Assembly (NCBI GenBank): GCA_015058945.1
Contig: SVBF01000014.1
Coordinates: 89,677-153,676 of the forward strand
Reading direction: 5' to 3'
Origin: Erysipelotrichaceae bacterium
GTDB taxonomy: Bacteria > Bacillota_I > Bacilli_A > RFN20 > CAG-826
Length of the DNA stretch: 64,000 bases
Position 1 is the first letter of the stretch; every line of letters begins with the position of its first letter. The notes under the pieces are model-generated. The model had not been told where the DNA came from, searched no databases, and saw nothing but the letters and a program-made list of their open reading frames with translations. Position numbers and translations under genes: made by a program. Below, in pieces: positions 24,753 to 33,249 of the stretch.

Positions 24753-24804
24753 GTAAGTAAAAGGGCGCTTGCCCCGTTTATTTACCCCGGTGGCGATACA
24801 CCGG
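24753..24804 (+). promoter_or_regulatory. Structured leader of the str operon
   Basis: Two adjacent hairpins lie in the 5' leader. In the first, GTAAGTAAAAGGGC pairs with GCCCCGTTTATTTAC around GCTT. In the second, CCCGGT pairs with ACCGGG around GGCGATAC. They could be a feedback site for S7 or S12, but I know no matching Rfam family. The Shine-Dalgarno AAAGGAG follows about 18 bases later. Confidence 0.5.
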
Positions 24805-24834
24805 GAATTGTGTGAGAAGAAAAGGAGAAAACAC

Positions 24835-25254
24835 ATGCCAACAATCAACCAGTTAGTTCGGCAGGGTCGCAAATCCGCGGCCAAGAAGTCCAAAACCCCG
24901 GCCTTAGGCAAGAGGTGGAACTCGCTGAACAAACGCTCGTCCAACCAGCCCTCCGCCCAAAAGCGTGGCGTCTGCACCCGTGTCGGTACGATGACCCCGA
25001 AGAAACCGAACTCCGCGTTACGTAAGTACGCCCGTGTCCGCCTTTCCAACGGTTACGAAGTCACCGCCTACATCGGTGGAGAGGGACACAACCTCCAGGA
25101 GCACTCGACCGTCATGATCCGCGGCGGCCGTGTCAAAGACCTCCCTGGTGTTCGTTACCACATCATCCGCGGATGCCTTGACTGCGCCGGTATCGAGGCC
25201 AGGCGTCAGGGCCGCTCCCTCTACGGCACCAAGAAGCCGAAAGAGAGCAAATAA
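24835..25254 (+). CDS. rpsL: Ribosomal protein S12
   Basis: The 139-residue decoding-centre protein starts [15 protein letters not shown] and contains the invariant [20 protein letters not shown] and the loop [17 protein letters not shown]. At the main streptomycin-resistance position (E. coli Lys42) the sequence TPKKPN keeps Lys, predicting sensitivity at this site. The start at 24835 follows AAGGAG; the frame is open further upstream but that part overlaps the leader hairpins. Confidence 0.98.
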   Translation: MPTINQLVRQGRKSAAKKSKTPALGKRWNSLNKRSSNQPSAQKRGVCTRVGTMTPKKPNSALRKYARVRLSNGYEVTAYIGGEGHNLQEHSTVMIRGGRVKDLPGVRYHIIRGCLDCAGIEARRQGRSLYGTKKPKESK

Positions 25255-25273
25255 GGAAAGGAGATAACCGAAC

Positions 25274-25744
25274 ATGCCAAGAAAAGGTGCTGTCGAGAAA
25301 CGTGATGTCCTTCCCGACCCAGTATATAACTCCAAACTCGTTACCCGCTTGATCAACCGCGTCATGTACGACGGCAAGCGCGGCACCGCCCAAACCATCA
25401 TCTACAAAGCCTTCAAGGCGATCGAAGAGAAAACCGGCAAGCCGGCCATCGATGTCTTCGCGACCGCGATCAACAACATCATGCCGGAAGTCGAACTCAA
25501 GGTCCGCCGCATCGGCGCCGCCAACTACCAGGTCCCGGTCGAAGTCTCCCCGGAGCGTAAGCAGACCCTCGGCCTCCGTTGGCTCGTCACCTATTCCCGC
25601 CTCCGTGGCGAGAAGACCATGGAAGAGAAGCTCGCCGGCGAGATCATCGACGCCGCCAACGGCACCGGCGCTTCCGTGAAGAAGAAACAGGATGTCCACA
25701 AGATGGCTGAGGCCAACAAGGCCTACGCCCACTATCGCTGGTAA
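25274..25744 (+). CDS. rpsG: Ribosomal protein S7
   Basis: The 156-residue protein nucleates assembly of the 30S head. It has the standard opening [20 protein letters not shown], the [17 protein letters not shown] and [16 protein letters not shown] segments, and the usual C-terminal AHYRW. Normal length; preceded by AAAGGAG 19 bases after rpsL. Confidence 0.98.
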   Translation: MPRKGAVEKRDVLPDPVYNSKLVTRLINRVMYDGKRGTAQTIIYKAFKAIEEKTGKPAIDVFATAINNIMPEVELKVRRIGAANYQVPVEVSPERKQTLGLRWLVTYSRLRGEKTMEEKLAGEIIDAANGTGASVKKKQDVHKMAEANKAYAHYRW

Positions 25745-25755
25745 GGAGAACGATC

Positions 25756-27858
25756 ATGGCTGAGAACGAAATCAACATCAAAGAAGCTGAAAGCTACGAT
25801 CTCCCCCATACCCGCAACATCGGCATCATGGCCCACATCGATGCCGGCAAGACCACGACCACCGAGCGTATCCTCTATTACACCGGCCGTACCCACAAGA
25901 TCGGCGAGGTGCACGAAGGCGCCGCCACGATGGACTGGATGGCCCAAGAACAGGAGCGCGGCATCACGATCACCTCGTCCGCCACGACCTGCTTCTGGAA
26001 GGGCAACCGCTTCAACATCATCGACACTCCGGGGCACGTCGACTTCACCGTCGAGGTCGAGCGCTCCCTCCGCGTCCTTGACGGCGCGGTCACCGTCCTC
26101 GACTCCAAAAACGGCGTCGAGCCCCAGACCGAGACCGTCTGGCGTCAGGGCACCAAGTACGGCGTCCCCAGAATCGTCTTCTGCAACAAGATGGACGCGA
26201 CTGGCGCCGACTTCGATATGTGCGTCGCTTCGCTCCATGACCGTTTAGCCGCCAACGCCGCCGCCATCCAATACCCGATCGGCCGCGAGGCTTCCCTCAA
26301 GGGTTGCTGCGACATCATCGAGCGCAAGGCCTATGTCTATGGCGACGACAAGAACGATGCGCCGACCATCACCGAAATCCCGGCCGAGCTCAAGGATAAG
26401 TGCGAAGAACTCCGCGCCATCCTCCTCGAAAAGCTCGCCGACTTCGACGATGAACTCATGATGATGGTCCTCGAAGGCCAAGAACCTTCCATCGACCTCA
26501 TCAAGTCGACCATCCGCAAAGCCGTCTTGACCGGCACCTTCTTCCCGGTCCTCTGCGGCTCCGCTTACAAGAACAAGTGCATCCAGCCGCTGCTTGACGC
26601 GGTCGTGGATTACTTGCCCTCCCCGCTCGACATCCCGGGCGAGAAGGGAACCCTCGAAGGCGAACCCTACGTCTGCACCCCGGACGATAAGAAGCCGTTC
26701 GTCGGCCTTGCCTTCAAGATCGCGACCGACCCCTTCATCGGACGTCTCGCCTACGTTCGTGTCTACCAGGGCGTCCTTCGCTCTGGGTCCTACGTCCTCA
26801 ACTCTTCCAAAGGAGGCAAGGAACGTATCGCCCGTTTGGTCCTCATGCACGCCAACCACCGTCAGGAAGTCGACTGCCTGAAGGCCGGTGAGATCGGCGC
26901 CGTCGTCGGCCTTAAGGCCACGACCACCGGTGACACCATCTGCGACGAGGCGGAGCCCGTCATCCTCGAATCCTTGACCTTCCCCGAACCGGTTCTCGAA
27001 GAAGCGGTCGAACCCAAGACCAAGGCCGACCAGGAAAAGATGACCGCCGCCCTCATCAAACTCGCTGAGGAAGACCCGACCTTCCGCGTCCATACCGATC
27101 CCGAATCCGGCCAGACCATCATCGCCGGCGTCGGCGAGCTCCAGCTCGACATTCTCATCGATCGTATGCGCCGCGAATTCAAGGTCGACGTCAACGTCGG
27201 CGCGCCGCAGGTCAACTACCGTGAGACCATCCGCAAGATGGGCGAAGCCCAGGGCCGCTACGTCAAGCAGTCCGGCGGTCACGGTCAGTACGGCGACGTC
27301 TGGGTCCGCTTCGAACCCAACCCCGGCAAAGGCTTCGAGTTCGTCGACGCCATCGTCGGCGGCGTGGTTCCGAAGGAATTCATCAAGCCGACCCAGCAAG
27401 GTTTGGAAGACGCGATGCAGCGCGGCCTCGTGGCCGGCTACCCCGCGATCGACATCAAGTGCACCCTCTATGATGGCAGCTACCACGATGTCGACTCCTC
27501 CGAAGCCGCCTATAAGATCGCCGCTTCGCTCGCCCTCAAAGAGGCCGCGAAGAAGTGCGACCCCGTCATCCTCGAGCCGATCATGAAGGTCGAGATCACC
27601 GTCCCCGAACAGTATTACGGCGACGTGGTCGGCGACGTCATGCGTCGTCGCGGCGAAATGACCGGCGAAACCCAGCGTGGCAACGCCAAGCAGGTCGACT
27701 GCATGATTCCGCTAGCCGAAATGTTCGGCTACATCGGCGACCTCCGCTCCCTCACCCAGGGCCGCGGCAACTTCACGATGCAGTTCGATCACTACGGTGA
27801 ATGCCCGCGCTTCATCCAGGACGAAATCATCAAAAAATCGTCCATGAGCAACAGGTAA
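25756..27858 (+). CDS. fusA: Elongation factor G
   Basis: The 700-residue translocase GTPase has the P-loop AHIDAGKTT (residues 26-34), the switch [10 protein letters not shown], the G4 motif NKMD, and domains II to V with the C-terminal [12 protein letters not shown]. Length is normal. It follows rpsG by 11 bases with an AAGGAG site. tuf follows after 88 bases with its own promoter. Confidence 0.98.
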   Translation: MAENEINIKEAESYDLPHTRNIGIMAHIDAGKTTTTERILYYTGRTHKIGEVHEGAATMDWMAQEQERGITITSSATTCFWKGNRFNIIDTPGHVDFTVEVERSLRVLDGAVTVLDSKNGVEPQTETVWRQGTKYGVPRIVFCNKMDATGADFDMCVASLHDRLAANAAAIQYPIGREASLKGCCDIIERKAYVYGDDKNDAPTITEIPAELKDKCEELRAILLEKLADFDDELMMMVLEGQEPSIDLIKSTIRKAVLTGTFFPVLCGSAYKNKCIQPLLDAVVDYLPSPLDIPGEKGTLEGEPYVCTPDDKKPFVGLAFKIATDPFIGRLAYVRVYQGVLRSGSYVLNSSKGGKERIARLVLMHANHRQEVDCLKAGEIGAVVGLKATTTGDTICDEAEPVILESLTFPEPVLEEAVEPKTKADQEKMTAALIKLAEEDPTFRVHTDPESGQTIIAGVGELQLDILIDRMRREFKVDVNVGAPQVNYRETIRKMGEAQGRYVKQSGGHGQYGDVWVRFEPNPGKGFEFVDAIVGGVVPKEFIKPTQQGLEDAMQRGLVAGYPAIDIKCTLYDGSYHDVDSSEAAYKIAASLALKEAAKKCDPVILEPIMKVEITVPEQYYGDVVGDVMRRRGEMTGETQRGNAKQVDCMIPLAEMFGYIGDLRSLTQGRGNFTMQFDHYGECPRFIQDEIIKKSSMSNR

Positions 27859-27878
27859 TTCGGTACTACTTAGTAGTA

Positions 27879-27907
27879 TTGCAAACCCACCCCGCTTGCT
27901 CTATCAT
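27879..27907 (+). promoter_or_regulatory. tuf promoter
   Basis: -35 TTGCAA (27879-27884), 17-base spacer, -10 TATCAT (27902-27907). The inverted repeat TACTAC-TTA-GTAGTA (27864-27878) directly precedes the -35. Confidence 0.7.
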
Positions 27908-27946
27908 TAATCAGCCAATTCAGTAACCTATTTTGGAGGAATAATC

Positions 27947-29140
27947 ATGGCAAAAGAGAAATTCAACCGTGACCTTACCCACGTTAACGTCGGTACCATC
28001 GGCCACGTCGACCACGGCAAGACCACCCTTACCGCGGCCATCACCCACGTCCTTTCGCTCAAAGGCCTCGCCAAAGACATGGCCTACGGCGCGATCGACG
28101 CGACCCCCGAAGAGAGGGCTCGTGGCATCACGATCAACTCCGCTCACGTCGAGTACAAGACCGAGCACCGTCACTACGCCCACGTCGACTGCCCGGGGCA
28201 CGCTGACTACATCAAGAACATGATCACCGGCGCCGCCCAGATGGATGCCGCCATCCTCGTCGTCGCGGCCACCGATGGCGTCATGCCCCAGACCCGTGAG
28301 CACGTCTTGCTCGCCCGTCAGGTCGGCGTTCCGCAGATCATCGTCTTCCTCAACAAGTGCGATATGGTCGACGACCCTGAACTCATCGACCTCGTCGAAA
28401 TGGACGTTCGCGACTTGCTCAACAAGTACGAATTCCCTGGCGACGAAGTCCCCGTCATCAAAGGCTCCGCCCTCAAGGCTGGCCAAGTCACCTCTGTCGA
28501 CGCTCCCGAAGCCAAGTGCATCCTCGAGCTCTGCGACGCCCTCGATACCTACATCCCGGATCCCGTCCGCGATGACGACAAGCCCTTCCTTCTCCCGATT
28601 GAAGACGTCATGACCATCTCTGGCCGTGGCACCGTCGTCACCGGCCGTGTCGAGCGTGGTGTCATCAAACTCAACGACGAAGCCGAAATCGTCGGTATCC
28701 GTCCGACCCAGAAGACCGTCGTCACCGGCCTCGAAATGTTCCGCAAGACCCTCGACTTCGCTCAGGGCGGCGACAACATCGGCGCGCTTCTCCGTGGTAT
28801 CACCCATGACCAGGTCGAGCGTGGTCAGGTCCTTGCCAAGCCGGGCTCCATCGTCCCGCACAGCAAGTTCACCGCGACGACCTACATCTTGAAGAAAGAA
28901 GAAGGCGGACGTCACACCCACTTCCTCAACGGCTATCGTCCTCAGTTCTTCTTCCGTACCACCGACATCACCGGCACCATCACCTTGCCCGCGGGCACCG
29001 AAATGGTCATGCCTGGCGATAACGTCACCTTCACCGTCGAGCTCATCCACCCGATCGCCATGGAAAAGGGAACCAAGTTCTCCATCCGTGAAGGCGGCCG
29101 CACCGTCGGCGCCGGCACCGTTGCCGAAATCATCAAATAA
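27947..29140 (+). CDS. tuf: Elongation factor Tu
   Basis: This 397-residue GTPase delivers aminoacyl-tRNA to the ribosome. G motifs: GHVDHGKTT (19-27), [12 protein letters not shown]. Switch [13 protein letters not shown] is intact. The C-terminal domains contain [20 protein letters not shown] and [19 protein letters not shown]. Shine-Dalgarno TTTGGAGGA is strong. Confidence 0.98.
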   Translation: MAKEKFNRDLTHVNVGTIGHVDHGKTTLTAAITHVLSLKGLAKDMAYGAIDATPEERARGITINSAHVEYKTEHRHYAHVDCPGHADYIKNMITGAAQMDAAILVVAATDGVMPQTREHVLLARQVGVPQIIVFLNKCDMVDDPELIDLVEMDVRDLLNKYEFPGDEVPVIKGSALKAGQVTSVDAPEAKCILELCDALDTYIPDPVRDDDKPFLLPIEDVMTISGRGTVVTGRVERGVIKLNDEAEIVGIRPTQKTVVTGLEMFRKTLDFAQGGDNIGALLRGITHDQVERGQVLAKPGSIVPHSKFTATTYILKKEEGGRHTHFLNGYRPQFFFRTTDITGTITLPAGTEMVMPGDNVTFTVELIHPIAMEKGTKFSIREGGRTVGAGTVAEIIK

Positions 29141-29161
29141 GAACCAATTCCATTGGTATAT

Positions 29162-29196
29162 CCCCAGTCATGGTAACGTGGCTGGGGTTCTTTTTT
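29162..29196 (+). terminator. Rho-independent terminator after tuf
   Basis: CCCCAG pairs with CTGGGG around a 14-base loop and is followed by TTCTTTTTT. Confidence 0.85.
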
Positions 29197-29224
29197 GGGC
29201 GCTCTAAAGTTCCTGGGGGGACTT

Positions 29225-29520
29225 AAGAAAACCGACTAAAGAAAATGGGGGGCGGCTTAACCCGATCCCCCTTTCGTTTCTCGTATTTTCCCCTCTTCTT
29301 CCCGACCCTTTTCCTCGGCGAAGTTCCCTTCTTCGGAGGGGAGAAGGCAAAGTCCTTGGTACTGCAGAGCATGAGCCGGGCGCGGAACCTACTGAAGTTC
29401 CCAAGCCCGTTCGAGACCCTCATGAGCTTCTTGTATTGCGAGTTGAACCCCTCGACGGCGGCCCTCCAGAACGTCGACGAGCCTCCTCCTTTCCCAATCG
29501 AGGAGCATCAGGCGTTAAGG
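29225..29520 (-). mobile_element. ISL3-like transposase, C-terminal fragment
   Basis: On the minus strand the sequence reads FWRAAVEGFNSQYKKLMRV then SNGLGNFSRFRARLMLCSTK, which matches the conserved end of ISL3-family transposases (VEGxNxxxKxxxRxSxGxxNFxxFRxR). The catalytic part is missing, the frame upstream has a stop, and only about 100 codons are recognisable. The fragment lies between the tuf terminator and the toxin cassette and marks an old insertion. Confidence 0.65.
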
Positions 29521-29537
29521 ATTACACATCAACTAAA

Positions 29538-29568
29538 CACCATGTACCAAACGGGACAAAGCGATTGA
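29538..29568. repeat. 31-bp direct repeat, left copy
   Basis: The sequence beginning CACCATGTACCAAACGGGAC and ending AAAGCGATTGA is identical to 30969-30999. The two copies are in direct orientation, 1431 bases apart, and bracket the HTH-ART gene pair. The last bases (TTGA) form the start of that pair's -35 box. Confidence 0.95.
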
Positions 29569-29593
29569 ATCATGATCTTTTGGCTGTTATACT
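29565..29593 (+). promoter_or_regulatory. Promoter of the HTH-ART cassette
   Basis: -35 TTGAAT (29565-29570) overlaps the end of the left 31-bp repeat; 17-base spacer; -10 TATACT (29588-29593). The ATG at 29611 is preceded by AGAGG, so this transcript has a leader. Confidence 0.6.
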
Positions 29594-29610
29594 CTCAGCA
29601 GAGGTTCTAT

Positions 29611-30474
29611 ATGGATTACGACTTCGTTAACGATTTGCTCTTGATCAAACAACTGTTGGGCTTAACCGACATGGCTCTTGCACAGGCTCTTGGGGTTTCC
29701 CGCAGCACTTTAAACCGTTGGATTGCGGGAAACGGAATCACGACTCGATTGATGGAAACGGTTTATGAGTACGCTTATTCCAAGGGTCTCAGAATCAACG
29801 ACATCAAATCCCAGTTCCACAAAGAAGAATCCGAAAACAAAGGTTCGGCCTTGCTTTTCCACGGGGCGAGATTCCCAATCGAGGGGAAGGTCGACCTTGC
29901 CCATGCCAAAACCAGCAATGATTTGGGCGTTGGCTTTTATTGCGGGGAAACGTTGGAGCAATCGTCCATGTATTGCGCCGGGGGCAAGGAAGGATCGGTT
30001 TATCTGTTCTCGGCCTCTTTTTCGGGACTGACCCAAGCCAAACTATCCGTCGATACGGAATGGATGTTGGCGATCTCCTATTTCCGTGGGCGCCTAAAAG
30101 GCCATGAAACGAACCCTTTGTTGCGGTCTATCGTCGAGAAGATTGAAGGGGCGGACTATGTAATCGCGCCCATCGCGGATAATAAGATGTTCTCCCTCAT
30201 CAATAATTTTATCGACGGCGAAATCACCGACGAACAATGTAAACACTGTTTGTCTGCCACGAACCTTGGGAACCAAATCGTACTTCGTAGCGAAAAAGCC
30301 ATTCGGAAGCTAAACCCCTTGGCCCGACTCTACTTGTGCGCATCAGAGAAAAACGACCGTTTGGTGGCGCGAGAGGAGTCCAACCGCATTGGCAACGACA
30401 AGGTGAAGGCGGCCCGCATCAAATATGCAGGCCAGGGCAAATACATCGACCAGCTGTTAGGAGAACGTCTATGA
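29611..30474 (+). CDS. HTH plus DUF3990-like ADP-ribosyltransferase-fold protein (putative toxin)
   Basis: The 287-residue protein has an N-terminal helix-turn-helix (about 10-45: LGLTDMALAQALGVSRSTLN) and then a DUF3990-like domain. Its marks are LLFHGARFPIEG (His84-Gly85), DLGVGFYCGETLEQSSMY (about 104-121), Trp151, DYVIAPIADNKMF (about 182-194), and LGNQIVLRSEKAI near 219. DUF3990 belongs to the ADP-ribosyltransferase fold, so transfer of ADP-ribose from NAD to a target is the likely activity; the target is unknown. The next gene overlaps by 4 bases. The fused HTH suggests it binds its own promoter. Start chosen at 29611 (AGAGG site); an ATG at 29572 would overlap the promoter. Confidence 0.75.
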   Translation: MDYDFVNDLLLIKQLLGLTDMALAQALGVSRSTLNRWIAGNGITTRLMETVYEYAYSKGLRINDIKSQFHKEESENKGSALLFHGARFPIEGKVDLAHAKTSNDLGVGFYCGETLEQSSMYCAGGKEGSVYLFSASFSGLTQAKLSVDTEWMLAISYFRGRLKGHETNPLLRSIVEKIEGADYVIAPIADNKMFSLINNFIDGEITDEQCKHCLSATNLGNQIVLRSEKAIRKLNPLARLYLCASEKNDRLVAREESNRIGNDKVKAARIKYAGQGKYIDQLLGERL

Positions 30475-30956
30475 GGGAATTCGATTTCATCGGCATCCGC
30501 CTTTGCGACGAACAAGCCGAACTCTTCCAAGCATCCTTACACGAGACTTGGCTTGGATCGCCCGTCTTCATCCGCAGATTCGTTTACTCGGATGTGGCGA
30601 AAGAGTTTGATAATCTTTCGGTCATTAATGTCCCTTTTGAGACGTCGGAGGCTTTGGAACGTATCAACGCCCCTTTTGGGAAAACCTCGAGGAAGGGCAA
30701 ACGCTACTCCGCCGAAACCCTTTACTGGATGGGTTACCTATACCGTTATTGGTGTTACGTTCACGAAATCGACTCGATTCGGCTTTATAAGGACGTGCCC
30801 CCTTCCGAATTGGCGAAGCGCTTCGAGATTTACCACACCCTGGATCCAGAAAAAGCGGTTTCCATGATCCAAGAGGATTTAGGGCTCGACCAAGCGAACT
30901 CGCTTGCCCATGGGGTGGCGATCTACAAAGACATCCTAAAAAGGTCCAAACAATAA
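30471..30956 (+). CDS. Uncharacterised partner of the HTH-ART protein (putative antitoxin)
   Basis: The 161-residue protein begins MREFDFIGIRLCDEQAELFQ and has a conserved-looking core SAETLYWMGYLYRYWCYVHE (about 80-99) followed by LAKRFEIYHTLDPEKAVSMI. I have seen this aromatic YRYWCY block in small proteins next to DUF3990 genes, but I cannot name a characterised family. It overlaps the upstream gene by ATGA and has a TTAGGAG site, so the two are translated together. Stable stoichiometric pairing is typical of toxin-antitoxin modules. No signal peptide or membrane segment is present. Confidence 0.6.
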   Translation: MREFDFIGIRLCDEQAELFQASLHETWLGSPVFIRRFVYSDVAKEFDNLSVINVPFETSEALERINAPFGKTSRKGKRYSAETLYWMGYLYRYWCYVHEIDSIRLYKDVPPSELAKRFEIYHTLDPEKAVSMIQEDLGLDQANSLAHGVAIYKDILKRSKQ

Positions 30957-30968
30957 ATTCCCGTTTTT

Positions 30969-30999
30969 CACCATGTACCAAACGGGACAAAGCGATTGA
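30969..30999. repeat. 31-bp direct repeat, right copy
   Basis: Perfect copy of 29538-29568 in the same orientation, 12 bases after the stop of the second cassette gene. Confidence 0.95.
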
Positions 31000-31388
31000 G
31001 CGCCCTCTTTGCATCCCCCAAACGGCGCCATTCAAAGATTGAACTGGCCTATCAACGGCATCGGTTTATAAAGTTTATGCGTCTAAGGGCAAAAGAAGCG
31101 GGCCTTGCTACGTTTAGACGTCTTCATGATCATCACGATTAAATGGGTGATTCGGCGATACCTTCGAATATGTAATCCGAAAAAGGAAGCTAGATCCACT
31201 GGCGGTCTTAGAGTCCTCGCCAAGTGCTTAGGCAGGGAACGTGCAGGGTAGACGCGATTATTGTCACCCATAAATCTGATTCCGCATTCGGTTTTGTTCC
31301 TACTGAGTTCGCTTTGCTCTGCTGACGAATTATCGAAACATTTTGGTTTGCCCCTGTTCTTTCTAACTGCAAACTTCAGATTTAAGTT

Positions 31389-31448
31389 TTCGAAAAGTGC
31401 TAAATATTACATTTTTTGACTTCGAAAAGTGCTAAACATTACATTTTT
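31389..31448. repeat. Duplicated 28-base box
   Basis: The unit starting TTCGAAAAGTGCTAAA and ending ATTACATTTTT occurs at 31389-31416 and again at 31421-31448, with one T/C difference and a 32-base period (about three helical turns). TTTTCGAAAA makes each unit begin with a palindrome. Such phased boxes often bind a regulator, but the neighbouring gene is lost. Confidence 0.75.
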
Positions 31449-31561
31449 CGAAAAACTAGAAAAGCCATTGTGCAGTAGTGGACGCGCTTCCTTCTCTTTA
31501 GCCACAACAGCTACTTGTTCCAAAACAAATGCGCCAAAAACCAAGCTTCTTTTTATGCCCA

Positions 31562-31600
31562 AATGATACTTTAACGAATGATACTATAACGATACTTTAA
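31562..31600. repeat. Short tandem repeat
   Basis: Roughly three copies of the unit ATGATACTTTAACGA, the second with one change and the third shortened, directly upstream of the ISAs1 insertion site. Confidence 0.7.
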
Positions 31601-31783
31601 AATTCGGATTTGGCCCGGGTGGGATAAGTCATTATCACGAAAACCAGCCTAAGCCGAATCGGACCGGGCGGATTCCCGGCTAAATCCGGCCTTTCCCTTC
31701 CCCGGGGCGGCCGAAAGAGGCTCACCGAAGCCGTTTTGCCGGCTAACCGGGAGGCCCGTTCATGCGTATTTCGGCCGGAACGT

Positions 31784-33001
31784 TCATCTTTTCTGGTCGT
31801 TTCCGGCGATTTTCGACGCCGCCCGCGCGGCCTTGCCCGAAAGCACGTATAATGTCTCCCGGAAGCCTTCCTCGGAAAGCTCCCTCCTCGCCTTCGCGAA
31901 ATCCATGCCTGGTCTCAAACAAGAACGGATTTCCTCGAAGGCCTTTCTTCTCAGTATGCCCATCGCCAGGGCCGCCGGGCGGTCCTTCGACCCGAGCCGG
32001 TGCCTGTCCTCGCGGAAGGAGTTGTCGATCACCCAATGGCTCGATTCTATCGACCAATGCCTCGACCTGGCCTCCTTGAAGCCTTTCGTCGTTATCCCCT
32101 CGGAAAGGAGGTAGTACCTGACCTGCTCCGCGGTCTCTCCGGTCCTCAGGTTCGTCGATTTCCTTCTGACCATCCCGAAGTGCGCGACGCCCTTCCATCG
32201 CCCCTTGCCGTATATGAGCCAGGCCGGCGACGGATCCTCGGCGAAGAAGTATTCCCGGACGTCCATCCTTCCGCCTATTCTCCTGGCTTCCCTTATGGGA
32301 ACCTCGTCCCTCCTGGCGAGGAAGTCGCTTGCCACGGCTTCGCCCAGGCCCTTTCCCTCGTTCCTTATGCATATGCAGAACGGTATTCCCAGGGAATGGA
32401 GCAGCGAGGTCGTCCTGGTGTTGGCTGCTATCGCGTCGATGGTGAGCGGGGCGGCCAGCTTCCGGAGCCCTTCCGCGTTCCTCCTTACGAGCGTTTCCAT
32501 CGCCCTTGCCTCCGACCTCTCCTTGCCTCCCGGCCCGCAGGACTCGAAGTCGGCCATGCCGGATCCGAGCCTTAGCTCGACTATGTCGAGCGCGGAGTTG
32601 GGCGAAGCGTCGGCCCTGGTCGCCCTGACCAGCTTGCCGTCCATCTGGCATCCTTCGGATCCGCCTATGGCGAATCCCATCGATTCCGTCAGCCCCCGGC
32701 ATTCCGGCCCGATCTTGTGCAGCGCCCTTACGAGCGTGCAGTAACTCGGCGTCGAATACCCTTCGCCGAAGAGCCTCCCCAATTGCCTCGCGTGCCTTAT
32801 GGCGAAGGAGTGGGCGTCCAGCACCCAGTCCCTTCCGCTCGTCAGCGACAGCAGGATTATGAGCAGGCATCTCCACGTGGGATGCTTCGTCTTCCCCCTC
32901 TGCTTCGGCTCCGGCAGCGATTCCATCGCCTCCCGAAGCCTCCTCATCCTCTTCGACCTCAAAAGCCTCCTCATCGAGGGCGGCTCGTGCCCGAAAACCA
33001 T
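31784..33001 (-). CDS. ISAs1-family transposase
   Basis: The 405-residue DDE transposase has an N-terminal helical domain (MRRLREAMESLPEPKQRGKT, typical of ISAs1), the first catalytic Asp in CQMDGKLVRATR near residue 145, the second in PLTIDAIAANTRTT near 218, and the Glu region RHWSIESSHWVIDNSFREDRHR near 335. The opening segment GKTKHPTWRCLLIILLSLTSG is also standard. AAGGAGG precedes the ATG at 33001. Its GC content matches the host, so it may be long resident in related genomes. Confidence 0.93.
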   Translation of the reverse strand: MVFGHEPPSMRRLLRSKRMRRLREAMESLPEPKQRGKTKHPTWRCLLIILLSLTSGRDWVLDAHSFAIRHARQLGRLFGEGYSTPSYCTLVRALHKIGPECRGLTESMGFAIGGSEGCQMDGKLVRATRADASPNSALDIVELRLGSGMADFESCGPGGKERSEARAMETLVRRNAEGLRKLAAPLTIDAIAANTRTTSLLHSLGIPFCICIRNEGKGLGEAVASDFLARRDEVPIREARRIGGRMDVREYFFAEDPSPAWLIYGKGRWKGVAHFGMVRRKSTNLRTGETAEQVRYYLLSEGITTKGFKEARSRHWSIESSHWVIDNSFREDRHRLGSKDRPAALAMGILRRKAFEEIRSCLRPGMDFAKARRELSEEGFRETLYVLSGKAARAASKIAGNDQKR

Positions 33002-33016
33002 GCGAAATGCCTCCTT

Positions 33017-33037
33017 AAACTTATCATAGATAAGTTT
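33017..33037 (-). promoter_or_regulatory. Hairpin directly upstream of the transposase ribosome site
   Basis: AAACTTATC-ATA-GATAAGTTT is a perfect 9-base inverted repeat with a 3-base loop, ending next to the transposase Shine-Dalgarno sequence. In mRNA it could limit translation started from outside promoters, a known device in insertion sequences. Confidence 0.55.
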
Positions 33038-33190
33038 ACCCTACATCATAACGGACGTTTCGGCAAGGAATTTGGGCCCGGATTCCGTCAGCCGGTCGTC
33101 GAGGACGAAGAAAAGAGCCGGCGGACCGGCTCAGTTTCGCGTCATCGAAGGCGTCGTTCGTGATAATGACCTACGGGTGGGACGGCGCGT

Positions 33191-33219
33191 TTTACTTTTT
33201 TAAGTAAGAATAGGATAAT
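33191..33219 (+). promoter_or_regulatory. Promoter of the nadE-pncB-RDD operon
   Basis: -35 TTTACT (33191-33196), 17-base spacer, -10 GATAAT (33214-33219). It lies 9 bases beyond the right target duplication of the insertion sequence. The leader has GGAGG 7 bases before the ATG. Confidence 0.6.
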
Positions 33220-33249
33220 TTCCTTCAAGTAACCTTCGGAGGCGCAGGT

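Larger units (their letters stand above)
31000..31624. other. Gene-free accessory scar
   Basis: No convincing gene is seen in these 625 bases. Composition is AT-richer than the core genome. It holds a duplicated 28-base box (31389-31448) and a short tandem repeat (31562-31600). An open frame in the first 140 bases (including SKIELAYQRHRFIKFMRLRA) could be a gene fragment but has no start or family match I recognise. Confidence 0.5.
31625..33173 (-). mobile_element. Complete ISAs1-family insertion sequence with target duplication
   Basis: The element is 1549 bases long. Its ends are 17-base inverted repeats with one mismatch: TAAGTCATTATCACGAA at 31625-31641, and the complement of TAGGTCATTATCACGAA at 33157-33173. 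Both ends are flanked by the direct duplication CGGGTGGGA (31616-31624 and 33174-33182), a 9-base target duplication within the 8-10 range known for ISAs1. It holds one intact transposase on the minus strand. Intact ends and an undamaged gene indicate recent transposition. Confidence 0.93.

Noticed and set aside
29203..29423. Overlapping 66-codon frames as intact small genes
   Set aside because: One is the tail of the ISL3-like remnant and the other is its shadow.
29538..30999. 31-bp repeats as a target-site duplication
   Set aside because: Thirty-one bases is far longer than the duplications of known transposases, and no inverted ends were seen inside the cassette. Recombination-derived or residual element ends are more likely.
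31083..31271. 62-codon minus-strand frame in the scar
   Set aside because: No ribosome site, no promoter and no recognisable family; composition is not protein-like.
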